The notes under the pieces are model-generated. The model was not told the DNA's origin. It ran no database searches and was given only the letters and a program-made list of their open reading frames with translations. Position numbers and translations under genes: made by a program. A stretch of DNA of 64,000 nt from Rhodoblastus sp963710275. GTDB taxonomy: Bacteria; Pseudomonadota; Alphaproteobacteria; Rhizobiales; Beijerinckiaceae. Position 1 is the first letter of the stretch, and each line of letters starts with the position of its first letter. Location: NCBI GenBank assembly GCA_963710275.1, contig CAVPZS010000008.1, forward strand, positions 248,001 through 312,000, given 5' to 3'. This document shows positions 31,621 through 40,570 of the stretch, piece by piece.

Positions 31621-33114
31621 TCAGCTGCCGGCCGCGGCCTCGTCGTTGACCAGCGTCAGTGGCGGGGCGACGGATTCGAGCGCCTTGCCTTCGGCGGCGA
31701 TCCCGAAAAACCATTCGACGGCCCCTGCCCCGATCATCAGCGCGCCGCCAAGGGCATAGCCGCAAAACACCTCCCAACGCTGCCCGCCGCCGATCAGGGC
31801 GCCGAACAGCAAGGGGCCCGAGAAGCCGCCGAGCGCGGTGCCGAAGGCATAAAAAAGCGCGATGGCCAGGGCGCGCATCTCGAAGGGGAAGATTTCGCTG
31901 ACGGTGAGATAGGCCGAACCGGCCGCGGCCGAGGCGAAGAAGAAGGTCAGCATCCAGCCCGCCGTCTGCTGCCGGGCCGTCAGCAGGTCCAGCGCGAAGA
32001 GCGCGCCGACGGCAAGCATCAGCAGTCCGGAAATGGCGTAGGTCGAGCCGATCATCAGCTTGCGGCCGAGCGTGTCGAACAGTTTTCCCAGCGCCAGCGG
32101 GCCGAGAAAATTGCTGACGGCCAAGGCCAGCAAATGCCAGCTCGAATCCCTGGGGGTCACGCCGTAGAAATCGTCCAGCGTCAGGGCATAGGTGAAGAAC
32201 ACCGCATTGTAGAGAAAGGCCTGCGCGGCGACGAGGCTCAGGCCGACAAAGGTCCGGAGCGGATAGACGTGAAACAGGGTGTGGAAAATTTCGCCGAGCG
32301 GCGTGTGCGAACGTCGCCGCAGCCGGATTTTCTTCAGCGTGTGGCGATCCTCGCGCCCTTCGGGGAAATGCCGTTCAATGTCCTCCATCACTTTTTCGGC
32401 CTCCGCTTCCCGGCCATGCATGGCCAGCCAGCGCGGGCTCTCGGGAATGAAGAAGCGGAGGAAGAATACCGGGAGGCCCAGCGCCGCGCCGATCAGGAAG
32501 GCGGCGCGCCAGCCATAGGCGGGCGCGACCAGCGCCGGGTTGAGCAGGACCAATGTTCCCAGCGCGCCCACCGCGGCGCCGATCCAGAACGAGCCGTTGA
32601 CGACGAGGTCGGTGTGGCCGCGCACGCGCGCCGGAATCAATTCCTGGATCGCCGAATTCACCGCCGCGTATTCGCCGCCGATGCCGGCGCCGACGAACAG
32701 GCGGAAAAAGGCGAAACTCCAGAAGTTCCACGATAGCGACGTGAGCGCCGTGGCGGCGAGATAGACGCCCAGGGTCACGAAGAACAATTTCTGGCGGCCG
32801 AACAGGTCGGTCATCCAGCCGAACAGCAAGGCGCCCATGACCGCCCCGGCAAGATAGGCGCTGCCGCCCAGTCCCACCTGGAAATCGGTCAGGGCCAGCA
32901 TCTTGTCCTGTTTCAGCGCGCCGCCGATCGCGCCGACCAGGGTGACTTCGAGCCCGTCGAGAATCCAGGTCACGCCGAGGCCAATGACGACCATGGTGTG
33001 GAATGGGCCCCAGGGAAGACGGTCGAGCCGCGCGGGAATGTCGGTCTGGATGATCTTCCCGGGGGGCGGTTCCGCCTGGCCGCCTGTTTTCGCTTCAGGT
33101 CCGGAACGAGCCAT
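31621..33114 (-). CDS. MFS transporter, sugar-porter-like
   Basis: 497 residues, about twelve transmembrane helices. The loop 2-3 motif reads GWMTDLFGRQKLF (G-x-x-x-D-x-x-G-R), followed by RLFVGAGIGGEYAAVNSAI and the mid-loop PESPRWLAMHGREAEA, which places it in the sugar/metabolite-porter branch. The hydrophilic central loop before helix 7 (GREDRHTLKKIRLRRRSHTP) is long. The substrate cannot be read from sequence. A small membrane protein gene lies 27 bases upstream in the same direction. Confidence 0.82.
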   Translation of the reverse strand: MARSGPEAKTGGQAEPPPGKIIQTDIPARLDRLPWGPFHTMVVIGLGVTWILDGLEVTLVGAIGGALKQDKMLALTDFQVGLGGSAYLAGAVMGALLFGWMTDLFGRQKLFFVTLGVYLAATALTSLSWNFWSFAFFRLFVGAGIGGEYAAVNSAIQELIPARVRGHTDLVVNGSFWIGAAVGALGTLVLLNPALVAPAYGWRAAFLIGAALGLPVFFLRFFIPESPRWLAMHGREAEAEKVMEDIERHFPEGREDRHTLKKIRLRRRSHTPLGEIFHTLFHVYPLRTFVGLSLVAAQAFLYNAVFFTYALTLDDFYGVTPRDSSWHLLALAVSNFLGPLALGKLFDTLGRKLMIGSTYAISGLLMLAVGALFALDLLTARQQTAGWMLTFFFASAAAGSAYLTVSEIFPFEMRALAIALFYAFGTALGGFSGPLLFGALIGGGQRWEVFCGYALGGALMIGAGAVEWFFGIAAEGKALESVAPPLTLVNDEAAAGS

Positions 33115-33141
33115 GCCCCCGCGCTCTCCTTACGGGCCGAT

Positions 33142-33333
33142 TCAGCGACGAAGCAGCGTCCCGAGGAAAAACAGGATGACCAGCAGGGACAGAACGACAA
33201 TCGTCCACTCGGTGGTATTGGCGCCGCCGGGATTGTCGACCACCGCCTGCGCGGCGCCCTTGATCACCCCCCAGCTGCAATTGGCGATATCTCCGACCGT
33301 CTGTTCGGAGACAGGTTTCGCGCAAGGCTCCAT
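33142..33333 (-). CDS. Small single-pass membrane protein
   Basis: 63 residues with one C-terminal helix (WTIVVLSLLVILFFLGTLLRR) and two N-terminal cysteines (PCAKP, ANCSW). Start at ATG 33333 is backed by AGGAGG ten bases upstream. Not a family I recognise; its position 27 bases before the MFS gene suggests co-expression and perhaps an accessory role. Confidence 0.5.
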   Translation of the reverse strand: MEPCAKPVSEQTVGDIANCSWGVIKGAAQAVVDNPGGANTTEWTIVVLSLLVILFFLGTLLRR

Positions 33334-33481
33334 GGCGCCCGCCCCTCCTGGAAATGTTCTTCTTGAAAATGCCGCCGTCCCGCGGCGTTGTGGGTGAGAC
33401 GCCCCAGCCGTCGCTTCGGTTCCAAGTTTCTGGCGGCTTTCCGGTCCTCGGCGGCTCAAAAAAACTGGCGCGAAAATACGC

Positions 33482-33751
33482 TCAATAATCAACCTGGCTG
33501 CCGTCCTCGCGAATGACTTCGCCGGGCGAGGGATAGTCCATGGTCGGCTCCGGCGCGCAGGAGGTCACCTTCTCGTCCTGCCAGGGCGACACGCTGCCGG
33601 GTTCGGCCAAAGCGGCGAAGCCGCTATGCGCGGCGACCTGGTCGCGCGCCGCCTTGGGCGTCGGCGCATTGGTCCAGACCGTGTCCTTTTCGTCCGAATA
33701 TTTCCACGATCCGTGATCGGCGTCGATCGGATCCAGGCGATAGACAGTCAT
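33482..33751 (-). CDS. Conserved-looking small hypothetical protein
   Basis: 89 residues, soluble, acidic, with aromatic pairs (MTVYRLDPIDADHGSWKYSD, VWTNAPTPKAARDQVA, VSPWQDEKVTSC). I cannot assign a family. It lies between the small membrane protein and the flavin reductase on the same strand. Confidence 0.5.
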   Translation of the reverse strand: MTVYRLDPIDADHGSWKYSDEKDTVWTNAPTPKAARDQVAAHSGFAALAEPGSVSPWQDEKVTSCAPEPTMDYPSPGEVIREDGSQVDY

Positions 33752-33815
33752 TCGCTTCCTCCCGCCTGCCCCGGCGCCAACTCAACCGCCGAGCCTGTGT
33801 CGCGTTCCCGCCGCC

Positions 33816-34346
33816 TCACGGCTTTGCCGAACGCAGCCGCAATTCCTCGCCGTCGACGACAAAGCGGCCGAAGCCGCAATGGTGCAAAGTCTTCGCCTTC
33901 GCCAGCTTCGGATCGATCCAGGCTTTCACCGCTTCGACAATGAAGAGATTGTAACGCGGCGCCAGCTTCTTTTCGACCACATGGCATTCGATATTGACCC
34001 CGCATTCGGCGATCAGCGGCGCCGCGACGCTGGATGCGGGCAGCGGCGTGAGACCGAAGCGCGCGAACTTGTCGACGTCGCGCCCGGAGCAGTTGCCGAC
34101 GCCGACCACCGTTTTCGCCAGTTCGGCCGAGGGAATGGCGATGACGCATTCGCCTGTCTCGCGCAGCGACGCGTGGCTGAAATTGGCGTCGCTGACGACA
34201 CAGGCGATCAAGGGTGGAACGAACTCCACCATCATGTGCCAGGACATGGTCATGACATCGGGGCGTCCGCCGGCCGACGTCGTCAGCAGGACAACCGGGC
34301 CGGGTTCGAGTTTTTGATAGACTTTTTCGAGCGGCAGGTTGCGCAT
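33816..34346 (-). CDS. Flavin reductase family protein (FMN-binding split barrel)
   Basis: 176 residues. The start YQKLEPGPVVLLTTSAGGRPDVMTMSWHM, SDANFSHASLRETGECVIAIP and VGNCSGRDVDKFARFGLTP are the flavin-reductase-like split-barrel pattern, which binds FMN and may use NAD(P)H. GVNIECHVVEKKLAPRYNLF forms the later strands. A partner monooxygenase is not present nearby, so the substrate and physiological role are open. Confidence 0.78.
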   Translation of the reverse strand: MRNLPLEKVYQKLEPGPVVLLTTSAGGRPDVMTMSWHMMVEFVPPLIACVVSDANFSHASLRETGECVIAIPSAELAKTVVGVGNCSGRDVDKFARFGLTPLPASSVAAPLIAECGVNIECHVVEKKLAPRYNLFIVEAVKAWIDPKLAKAKTLHHCGFGRFVVDGEELRLRSAKP

Positions 34347-34403
34347 CGGCGGCGGCCTCCACGCGCGAGCTTGGACCTTGGCCGCAGCCGCCGCAAGCTC
34401 AAA

Positions 34404-37400
34404 CTATACCGCCTGCGCCTGCGCCTGCGCCCGCGCCTCCGGCGCCGCCAGCCGCGCGAGCAGATCCTTTTCCCACATCGGCCGGTAGAACAGGTAGCCT
34501 TGCGCCAGCGTGCAGCCGCAGGCGGCAAGGAAATCCGCCTGCGCCTCGGTTTCGACGCCTTCCGCCAGCGCCGTGACTTTCAACGAATGCGCCAGGCGGA
34601 CGATGGCGGCGGCGATCTCCATGCTGGTGGGATCGTTGGGAATGTCGGCGATGAAGCTGCGATCCAGCTTCAGCTTGTCGATCGGGAAGCGCTTCAGGTA
34701 GAACAGCGAGGAATGGCCGGCGCCGAAATCGTCGATGGCGATGTGCAGCCCGAGCGCCTTCATCGCCGTGAGCTTGGCCTCGGCGCCGCCGCCCTGCTCC
34801 ATCAGCGCGCTTTCGGTGATTTCGATTTCGAGACATTCGGGCGGCAAACCCGTCTCTTCGAGAATCGCCTTGATGCGCTGGCAAATGTCGGCGCGCTCGA
34901 GTTGCAGCGGCGAAAGGTTGACCGCCACCATGTCCACGCCCACGCCCCGGTCGCGCCAGGCTTTCAGGCGCGCGCACGCCTCGCGCAAAACCCATTCGCC
35001 GAGCGGGATGATGAGGCCGGTGGCTTCGGCCAGCGGAATGAATTCGTCCGGAGGCACGAGGCCCGTGGGCGAATTCCACCGCGCCAGCGCCTCCACGCCG
35101 ACGACAGAGCGGCCGTCGAGCCGGACCAGAGGCTGGAATTGCAGGGCGAACTCGCCGCGCTCCAGTCCCCGGCGCATCCGGGCTTCGAGCTCCAGGCGGG
35201 CGTTGGCCGCGGTGGTCAGGTCGTCGGTATAGAAGCGCACCGTCCCACCGCCGGCTTGCTTGGCGAGATAGAGCGCCGAATCGGCGTGCTGAATCAGTTC
35301 TTCCGCGTCGCCGCCATTGCCGGGGAACAGGCCGACGCCAACGCTGACGCCGACGCAGGCCTCCCGGTAGTTCGGCAGGGCGAAGGGCGCAGCCGTTTCC
35401 TCGATCAGGGCTTGCGCGACCAGCGCCGCGGCCTCGGCGCCGCCGACATCCTCCAGCAGCACCACGAATTCGTCGCCGCCCAGGCGCGCCAGCGTGTCAG
35501 AGCCGCGCAGCCGCGCCTTCCAGCGTTCCGCCACCTCGACCAGCAACTGGTCGCCGGTCGCATGGCCGAGGCTGTCATTGACCGTCTTGAAACGATCGAG
35601 GTCGAGGAACAGCACGGCGCCGACCGTCCCCGTGCGCCGCGACCGCTCGATGGCGTGCTCGACGCGCAGCCGCAGCATCAGGCGGTTGGGCAGCTTGGTC
35701 AGCGGATCGTGGTGGGCGAGAAAGTCCAGGCGAGTCTCGGTCTGTTTCAGCCGGCCTATGTCGCTGAACAGGCCGACATAATGGCTGACCTCGCCGCCGC
35801 CGTCGCGCACGGCGCTGATCGTCAGCCATTCCGGATAGATTTCGCCGTTCTTCCGGCGGTTCCAGATTTCACCGCGCCAGTAGCCGGCCTCCGCGACGGC
35901 TTGCCACATCGCCTGGTAGAAGTCGCGCCCGTGCCGCCCCGACTGGATTTTGCGCATGGTCTGGCCGCGCATCTCCTCTTCCCCGTAGCCGGTGATCGTC
36001 TCGAACGCCGGATTGACCATGACGATCTTCCTGTCGCGGTCGGTCACGACGACGCCCTCGTGCGTGCTGGAATAGACCGTGGCGGCGAGGCGAAGATCCG
36101 CCTCATGGCTCTTGCGCAACGTGACGTCCACATCGGTCCCGACCACCCTGATCATGCGGCCTTTGTCCACCACCGGAAGGCCGCGGGTGAAGATGTCGAG
36201 CCAATGGCCGTCCTTGTGGCGCATCCGGGTTTCGAATTCGAAGGTCGCGCGCTGTCCCGCGAGGATTTCGTGGAATTGCTTGCGCACGACGTCGCGCGCG
36301 CCGGGTTCGGTGACGCGTCGCCACGCGCTCTGGTCCGGCTCGATCTCCTCATCCGCATAGCCGAGCATGGCCTTCCAGCGCGGCGAGTAATAGGTCTCGC
36401 CGGTTTCGGGCCGCCAGTCCCACAGGCCTTCGTTCGATCCTTCCATGGCGAGGCGGAAGCGCTCCTCGCTGATCCGCAGCGCCTCCTCGGCCGCCTTGCG
36501 CCGTGAAATGTCCTCGTTGACGACGGAGAGATAAGGCTCCTCGCGTCCCTCGCCGGGAACCAGCACGATGGAGAGGGCGACGTCGACGACGCTGCCGTCC
36601 TTGCGGATCCTTTTTCTTTCGCCGAAGAATTCGCGGGTTTCGCCGCTCTTGAATGCGGCCAGCTGCGAGACCATGGTGGCGTGATGTTCGGGCGAGGAAA
36701 TGCCGAAGGAATCGGCGCCGATCATTTCCTCCTGCGAGAAGCCGTAGAGCTCGCAAAGCTTCCTGTTGACGCGCAGATAGCGCCCCTTGAGATCGACATG
36801 GGCCATGCCGACGGCCGCCTGCTCGAAGCCGACGCGAAAGCGGCGCTCCGCCATTTGCCGCGCGCGCGTTCGAGCCAGGGTCTGGTTCTGCCAGAGGAAG
36901 CCGGCGATGAGCCAGGTCGCCGCGACCCCGATCGCCGCGAGCAGGCCGGCCAGCCTGGCCACTCCCTGCAGGCCGTTGAGCGCTTCGGCCTCGTTGATCC
37001 GGGCGACAAGCTCCCATTCGGTCCCCGGAACCTTGCGTCCGGCGGCGAAGACTGCGACGCCGTTGGGGTCGACGCCCCGGACTGCGTCCGCCTCCCCGCG
37101 TAAAAAACGCGCCAGCGGAACCTGGGAAGTCGCATAGGGCAGGCGCAGGCGCATCGCCGCCTGGTCGTCGCCGGGCAAGCCCGTGAGAATGAGCACGTCG
37201 TCGCCTTCGCGGCGTCCGAGCACGCCGGATCCGGTGGCGTTGCGGAGCGGCCAGAGGCGAACGAAGGGATAAAGGTGGTCCCGCGCATCGAGTTCGGCAT
37301 GGATGGCGATGCGTCCGCCCTCGCCGTCGGGCCGCGCCGGCAAGGGAACGACGAAACCAAAACGCGGCGCCGGGGAGCCGGAAACCGAATGGAGGTCGAC

Positions 37401-38063
37401 GAGAGCCGGCAATTCGCTCTCGAGGCTTCTGGACGCCGCGGCCCGGACCGCAGGCGCCGGCGCGTCGCCCGGCCGCAGCAGCGAGCGCCCCGTGGCGTCG
37501 ACGAGATCGACGGCGGCAAAACCCAGGCCTGAGCCCAGGCGGGCAAGCTCCTGTCGCAGCGCCTCGCGGTTCCCGCCGCGCAATTCGATCCGGTCGGCGG
37601 CGGACCGAGCCTGCCCGCTCGCGGCGAGATGGGCGGCGGCGGATTGTTGCGCCTCAAGCCAGCGGCCGAGATCGTCTGACTTGAGCTTGACGATCGCTCG
37701 CGCTTCATCCAGCGCATTGTCCGCCATGGACCCGGCGACAGTGCGATAGCCGAGCGCGGCGCTGGCGACGATCAGGACGGAGGCGATCGCCGCCGCGCCG
37801 AGAATGATCCCGCCGCCGCTGTGCGCATGCTCGCCCTGCGCCGCCGGGTCGCCCGAATGCGCCCTGCGGCCCAGGGCCACGAACAGCAGCACCGAAGTGA
37901 CGGCGATGAAACCAAGCCCCTTGTAGCTTGAGAGCAAAACATAGGTGTCGTGGTCGAAGGCGCGCGACAGCATCCGGTCGGACAACAAAATCCACGCAGC
38001 GCCGCCGGTCGCGTAAGCCAAGGTTGTCAACAGGGCCCGGTGTCGCCGCAAATTGGTCTTCAT
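34404..38063 (-). CDS. Membrane PAS-PAS-PAS-GGDEF-EAL cyclic-di-GMP protein
   Basis: 1219 residues in one frame. Two N-terminal hydrophobic segments (AYATGGAAWILLSD; GLGFIAVTSVLLFVALG), a third helix at IASVLIVASAALGYRTV, a periplasmic dCache-like sensor of about 250 residues, a further helix (LAGLLAAIGVAATWLIAGFLW), three PAS/PAC domains (GFEQAAVGMAHVDLKG; AMEGSNEGLWDWRPETGE; YSSTHEGVVVTDRDRKIV), then GGDEF with intact RLGGDEFVVLLEDV near 875 and EAL with VGVEALARW near 985, plus NLSPLQL and DDFGAGHSS. Both cyclase and phosphodiesterase motifs look active, so the net direction depends on signal. ATG 38063 follows GGGAGGG; the longer frame adds an unlikely leader. Confidence 0.9.
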   Translation of the reverse strand: MKTNLRRHRALLTTLAYATGGAAWILLSDRMLSRAFDHDTYVLLSSYKGLGFIAVTSVLLFVALGRRAHSGDPAAQGEHAHSGGGIILGAAAIASVLIVASAALGYRTVAGSMADNALDEARAIVKLKSDDLGRWLEAQQSAAAHLAASGQARSAADRIELRGGNREALRQELARLGSGLGFAAVDLVDATGRSLLRPGDAPAPAVRAAASRSLESELPALVDLHSVSGSPAPRFGFVVPLPARPDGEGGRIAIHAELDARDHLYPFVRLWPLRNATGSGVLGRREGDDVLILTGLPGDDQAAMRLRLPYATSQVPLARFLRGEADAVRGVDPNGVAVFAAGRKVPGTEWELVARINEAEALNGLQGVARLAGLLAAIGVAATWLIAGFLWQNQTLARTRARQMAERRFRVGFEQAAVGMAHVDLKGRYLRVNRKLCELYGFSQEEMIGADSFGISSPEHHATMVSQLAAFKSGETREFFGERKRIRKDGSVVDVALSIVLVPGEGREEPYLSVVNEDISRRKAAEEALRISEERFRLAMEGSNEGLWDWRPETGETYYSPRWKAMLGYADEEIEPDQSAWRRVTEPGARDVVRKQFHEILAGQRATFEFETRMRHKDGHWLDIFTRGLPVVDKGRMIRVVGTDVDVTLRKSHEADLRLAATVYSSTHEGVVVTDRDRKIVMVNPAFETITGYGEEEMRGQTMRKIQSGRHGRDFYQAMWQAVAEAGYWRGEIWNRRKNGEIYPEWLTISAVRDGGGEVSHYVGLFSDIGRLKQTETRLDFLAHHDPLTKLPNRLMLRLRVEHAIERSRRTGTVGAVLFLDLDRFKTVNDSLGHATGDQLLVEVAERWKARLRGSDTLARLGGDEFVVLLEDVGGAEAAALVAQALIEETAAPFALPNYREACVGVSVGVGLFPGNGGDAEELIQHADSALYLAKQAGGGTVRFYTDDLTTAANARLELEARMRRGLERGEFALQFQPLVRLDGRSVVGVEALARWNSPTGLVPPDEFIPLAEATGLIIPLGEWVLREACARLKAWRDRGVGVDMVAVNLSPLQLERADICQRIKAILEETGLPPECLEIEITESALMEQGGGAEAKLTAMKALGLHIAIDDFGAGHSSLFYLKRFPIDKLKLDRSFIADIPNDPTSMEIAAAIVRLAHSLKVTALAEGVETEAQADFLAACGCTLAQGYLFYRPMWEKDLLARLAAPEARAQAQAQAV

Positions 38064-38486
38064 CGGCCCTCCCCCGCCGGCGCGTGTGGCGACGTCGACA
38101 CTTTTGCGTGGCGCCAGATCGCGATCAAAGGAGCGCGTAATGCAACCATTCCTTGTAATTGAATAAAAAACAACCGGAAAGCTCCTGATTTTCCCCTGTA
38201 AAATCAGCTCGACAGGCTTGCGCGTGGCTGTCGTGACGAGATGGACGGACCGGATGGGCCGGTGGGGAAGGCCATTGATGCGTGACAGGCGCCGCAAGAG
38301 GGAGGTTTTTCGCCTGGTTGCGCCTTGGCTGACCAACTCCGGCGCCGCCGACGCCGCATCACTGTTTCAGCGCCATTTCGTCCGTCGGCGCAATTTGGCG
38401 CGACGAATCGTCCGACGCGCCACGTTTGTGGTTAGGCCGCCGTCTGCTATCACTCCGCGCGCCCGCCCCAGGACCCGGATTGGCCG
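38064..38486. other. Intergenic region, divergent promoters
   Basis: 423 bases between the GGDEF-EAL gene and the nucleoside transporter. An AT-rich stretch near 38141-38205 may hold the promoter of the first gene. No RNA gene or regulator motif recognised. Confidence 0.4.
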
Positions 38487-39734
38487 ATGAACGCTGCGCA
38501 CGGATTTTTCGGCCTCGCCTGCCTGCTGGCTTTCGCCCTTTTGCTCAGCGAGGATCGTCGCGCGATTCCCCTGCGCGTCGTCGCCGCCGGCGTCACGCTG
38601 CAAATCGCGCTGGCTGTCGTGCTGCTGAAATTTCCGCCGGCCTCGGCGCTCGTGGCGTCGCTCGCAGGCGCGGTCGGCGCGCTCGACAAGGCGACCGAGG
38701 CCGGCACGTCCTTTGTGTTCGGCTATCTCGGCGGCGCGCCTCTGCCCTTCGAGCCGCTACAGGGAAAATCGGCGCTGGTGCTGGCCTTCCATGTCTTCCC
38801 GCTGATCCTCGTGATCTGCGCGCTGGCCTCGCTGCTGTTCCATTGGGGGATCATGCAAAGGATCGTCGGCGCCATGGCCTTCGTCCTGCGCCGCGGCGTC
38901 GGGGTCGGGGGCGCGCTGGGGACGGGCGCGGCGGTGAATTTCTTTGTCGGCATGGTCGAGGCGCCGATCCTGGTCCGCCCCTATCTGGCGAATATGCGCC
39001 GCGGCGAACTCTTCGCGCTGATGAGTTGCGGCATGGCCGGCATTTCCGGCACGGTCATGGTCATCTACGCCCATATCCTCGGCGCGGTCCTTCCCGACGC
39101 CTTCGCCAATGTCCTGGCCGCCGCGCTGATTTCGGCGCCCGCGGCGATCGCGGTCGCGGCGATCATGATTCCCTTCCCGCCCAGGACCGAACCGGACGCC
39201 GCCATCGTCATCGAAGATCCGCCGCGCAACGCGCTGGAGGCGATTTCGCGCGGAACCAGCGACGGCGTCGTCATCCTCGCCAATGTCCTGGCCCATCTGG
39301 TCGTGCTGCTGGCGCTGGTGGCGCTGGTCAACGCCGCGCTCGCCGCCCTGCCCGACGTGTCCGGCGCGCCGGTGACCTTGCAGCGCCTGTTCGCCCTGGC
39401 CTTCCGGCCCGCGGCCTGGGTCATCGGCGTCGACGGCGCCGACCTCGACACGGCGGCGCGGCTGCTCGGCACGAAGACCGTGCTCAATGAATTCATCGCC
39501 TATATCGATCTCGCCGCCCTGCCCGCCGACGCGATCAGCCCGCACTCGAAACTGATCCTGCTTTACGCCCTGTGCGGCTTCGCCAATTTCGGTTCGGTCG
39601 GCATCATGGTCGGCGGCATTTCCGCCATGGCCCCGGAACGCAAGCACGATATCGTGACGCTCGGTTTCCGCGCGATGGTCTCGGGAACGCTCGCCTCGCT
39701 GATGGGCGGCGCGGTGATCGGCGCGTTGACGTGA
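38487..39734 (+). CDS. nupC: Concentrative nucleoside transporter (NupC/CNT family)
   Basis: 415 residues. CNT landmarks: YLGGAPLPFE, AFHVFPLILVICALASLLFHWGIMQ, GTGAAVNFFVGMVEAPILVRPYL (substrate/Na+ region), MSCGMAGISGTVM, and the C-terminal YALCGFANFGSVGIMVGGIS. It imports nucleosides driven by Na+ or H+. The frame is intact. Confidence 0.92.
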   Translation: MNAAHGFFGLACLLAFALLLSEDRRAIPLRVVAAGVTLQIALAVVLLKFPPASALVASLAGAVGALDKATEAGTSFVFGYLGGAPLPFEPLQGKSALVLAFHVFPLILVICALASLLFHWGIMQRIVGAMAFVLRRGVGVGGALGTGAAVNFFVGMVEAPILVRPYLANMRRGELFALMSCGMAGISGTVMVIYAHILGAVLPDAFANVLAAALISAPAAIAVAAIMIPFPPRTEPDAAIVIEDPPRNALEAISRGTSDGVVILANVLAHLVVLLALVALVNAALAALPDVSGAPVTLQRLFALAFRPAAWVIGVDGADLDTAARLLGTKTVLNEFIAYIDLAALPADAISPHSKLILLYALCGFANFGSVGIMVGGISAMAPERKHDIVTLGFRAMVSGTLASLMGGAVIGALT

Positions 39735-39859
39735 CGTTGGGGCGTGTCTAAGTCTTCCGCGATTACGCAAAAAACTCTGGATACCTTTGCTGTCGCAACA
39801 TTTTTTAGGAAAAGCCGGCGTCCACTTTTTCGCATGTTGCTCTAGCATCCGCAGCTGAA

Positions 39860-40549
39860 ATGACCGCGACCCGGCTCGTCCTCGCCTTCCTCCTCGTCCT
39901 CGTTCCGGCGGTCGCAAGCCCCGCCGCCGCGCAGACGCCGCGCGACCCGAGGGCGGAGGCGCTCATTCCCTTCGCCGTCCACATCGATCGCGCCCAGAAA
40001 CAGTCCTGGCCGGGGTACGGCGTCTATCTTGGCGATGGCTATGTCCTCACCGCCCAGCATGTCGCCGGGTCCCGCTGGCATGGCGATCCGAGCGTGGAAA
40101 TCGCCGGCAGGACCTTGCCGGCGCGCTTCGTCAAGGAAGGCGATTTCGAACGCGTGGACTTGACCCTGCTGCGCATCGACGCGGGCGCCCTGCCGGCGAA
40201 TCTCGGCCTGCGACTGATGCCGGTCTGCCGGACGCCGCCCGTTGTGAACCAGCGGGTGATCGTGGCGATTCCCGAAGGCGTCGCCTATTCGCGCATCCTG
40301 TCGCCAAAATTGCTGCCGCTCGATGTCCGTGGGCGCTTCGACACTGTCATCGCCGATGTGGCGACGACGGGGAATTCCGGTTCGGGCGTGTTCGACGCCG
40401 CCCGTCTCTGCCTGATGGGAATCATGAGCCGCAAGATCCAGACGGCCTCGACCCGCGACCAGAATGGGCGCGCCATCCGCACAATGACCGACCTCGCCAA
40501 ATATTTCGTCCCGGCTTCCCAGATCCGGGAATTCGTCAAGCCGCATTAG
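39860..40549 (+). CDS. Secreted trypsin-like serine protease
   Basis: 229 residues with a signal peptide (LVLAFLLVLVPAVASPAAAQ). The catalytic triad can be read: His in YVLTAQHVAG, Asp in FERVDLTLLRID, Ser in ATTGNSGSGVFD (G-N-S-G-S). It resembles short trypsin-2 type periplasmic proteases without a PDZ domain. It is convergent with the MFS gene downstream. No AXXC disulfide pair typical of eukaryotic trypsins. Confidence 0.78.
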   Translation: MTATRLVLAFLLVLVPAVASPAAAQTPRDPRAEALIPFAVHIDRAQKQSWPGYGVYLGDGYVLTAQHVAGSRWHGDPSVEIAGRTLPARFVKEGDFERVDLTLLRIDAGALPANLGLRLMPVCRTPPVVNQRVIVAIPEGVAYSRILSPKLLPLDVRGRFDTVIADVATTGNSGSGVFDAARLCLMGIMSRKIQTASTRDQNGRAIRTMTDLAKYFVPASQIREFVKPH

Positions 40550-40570
40550 CCGCCGGCTGCGCGCGCCATT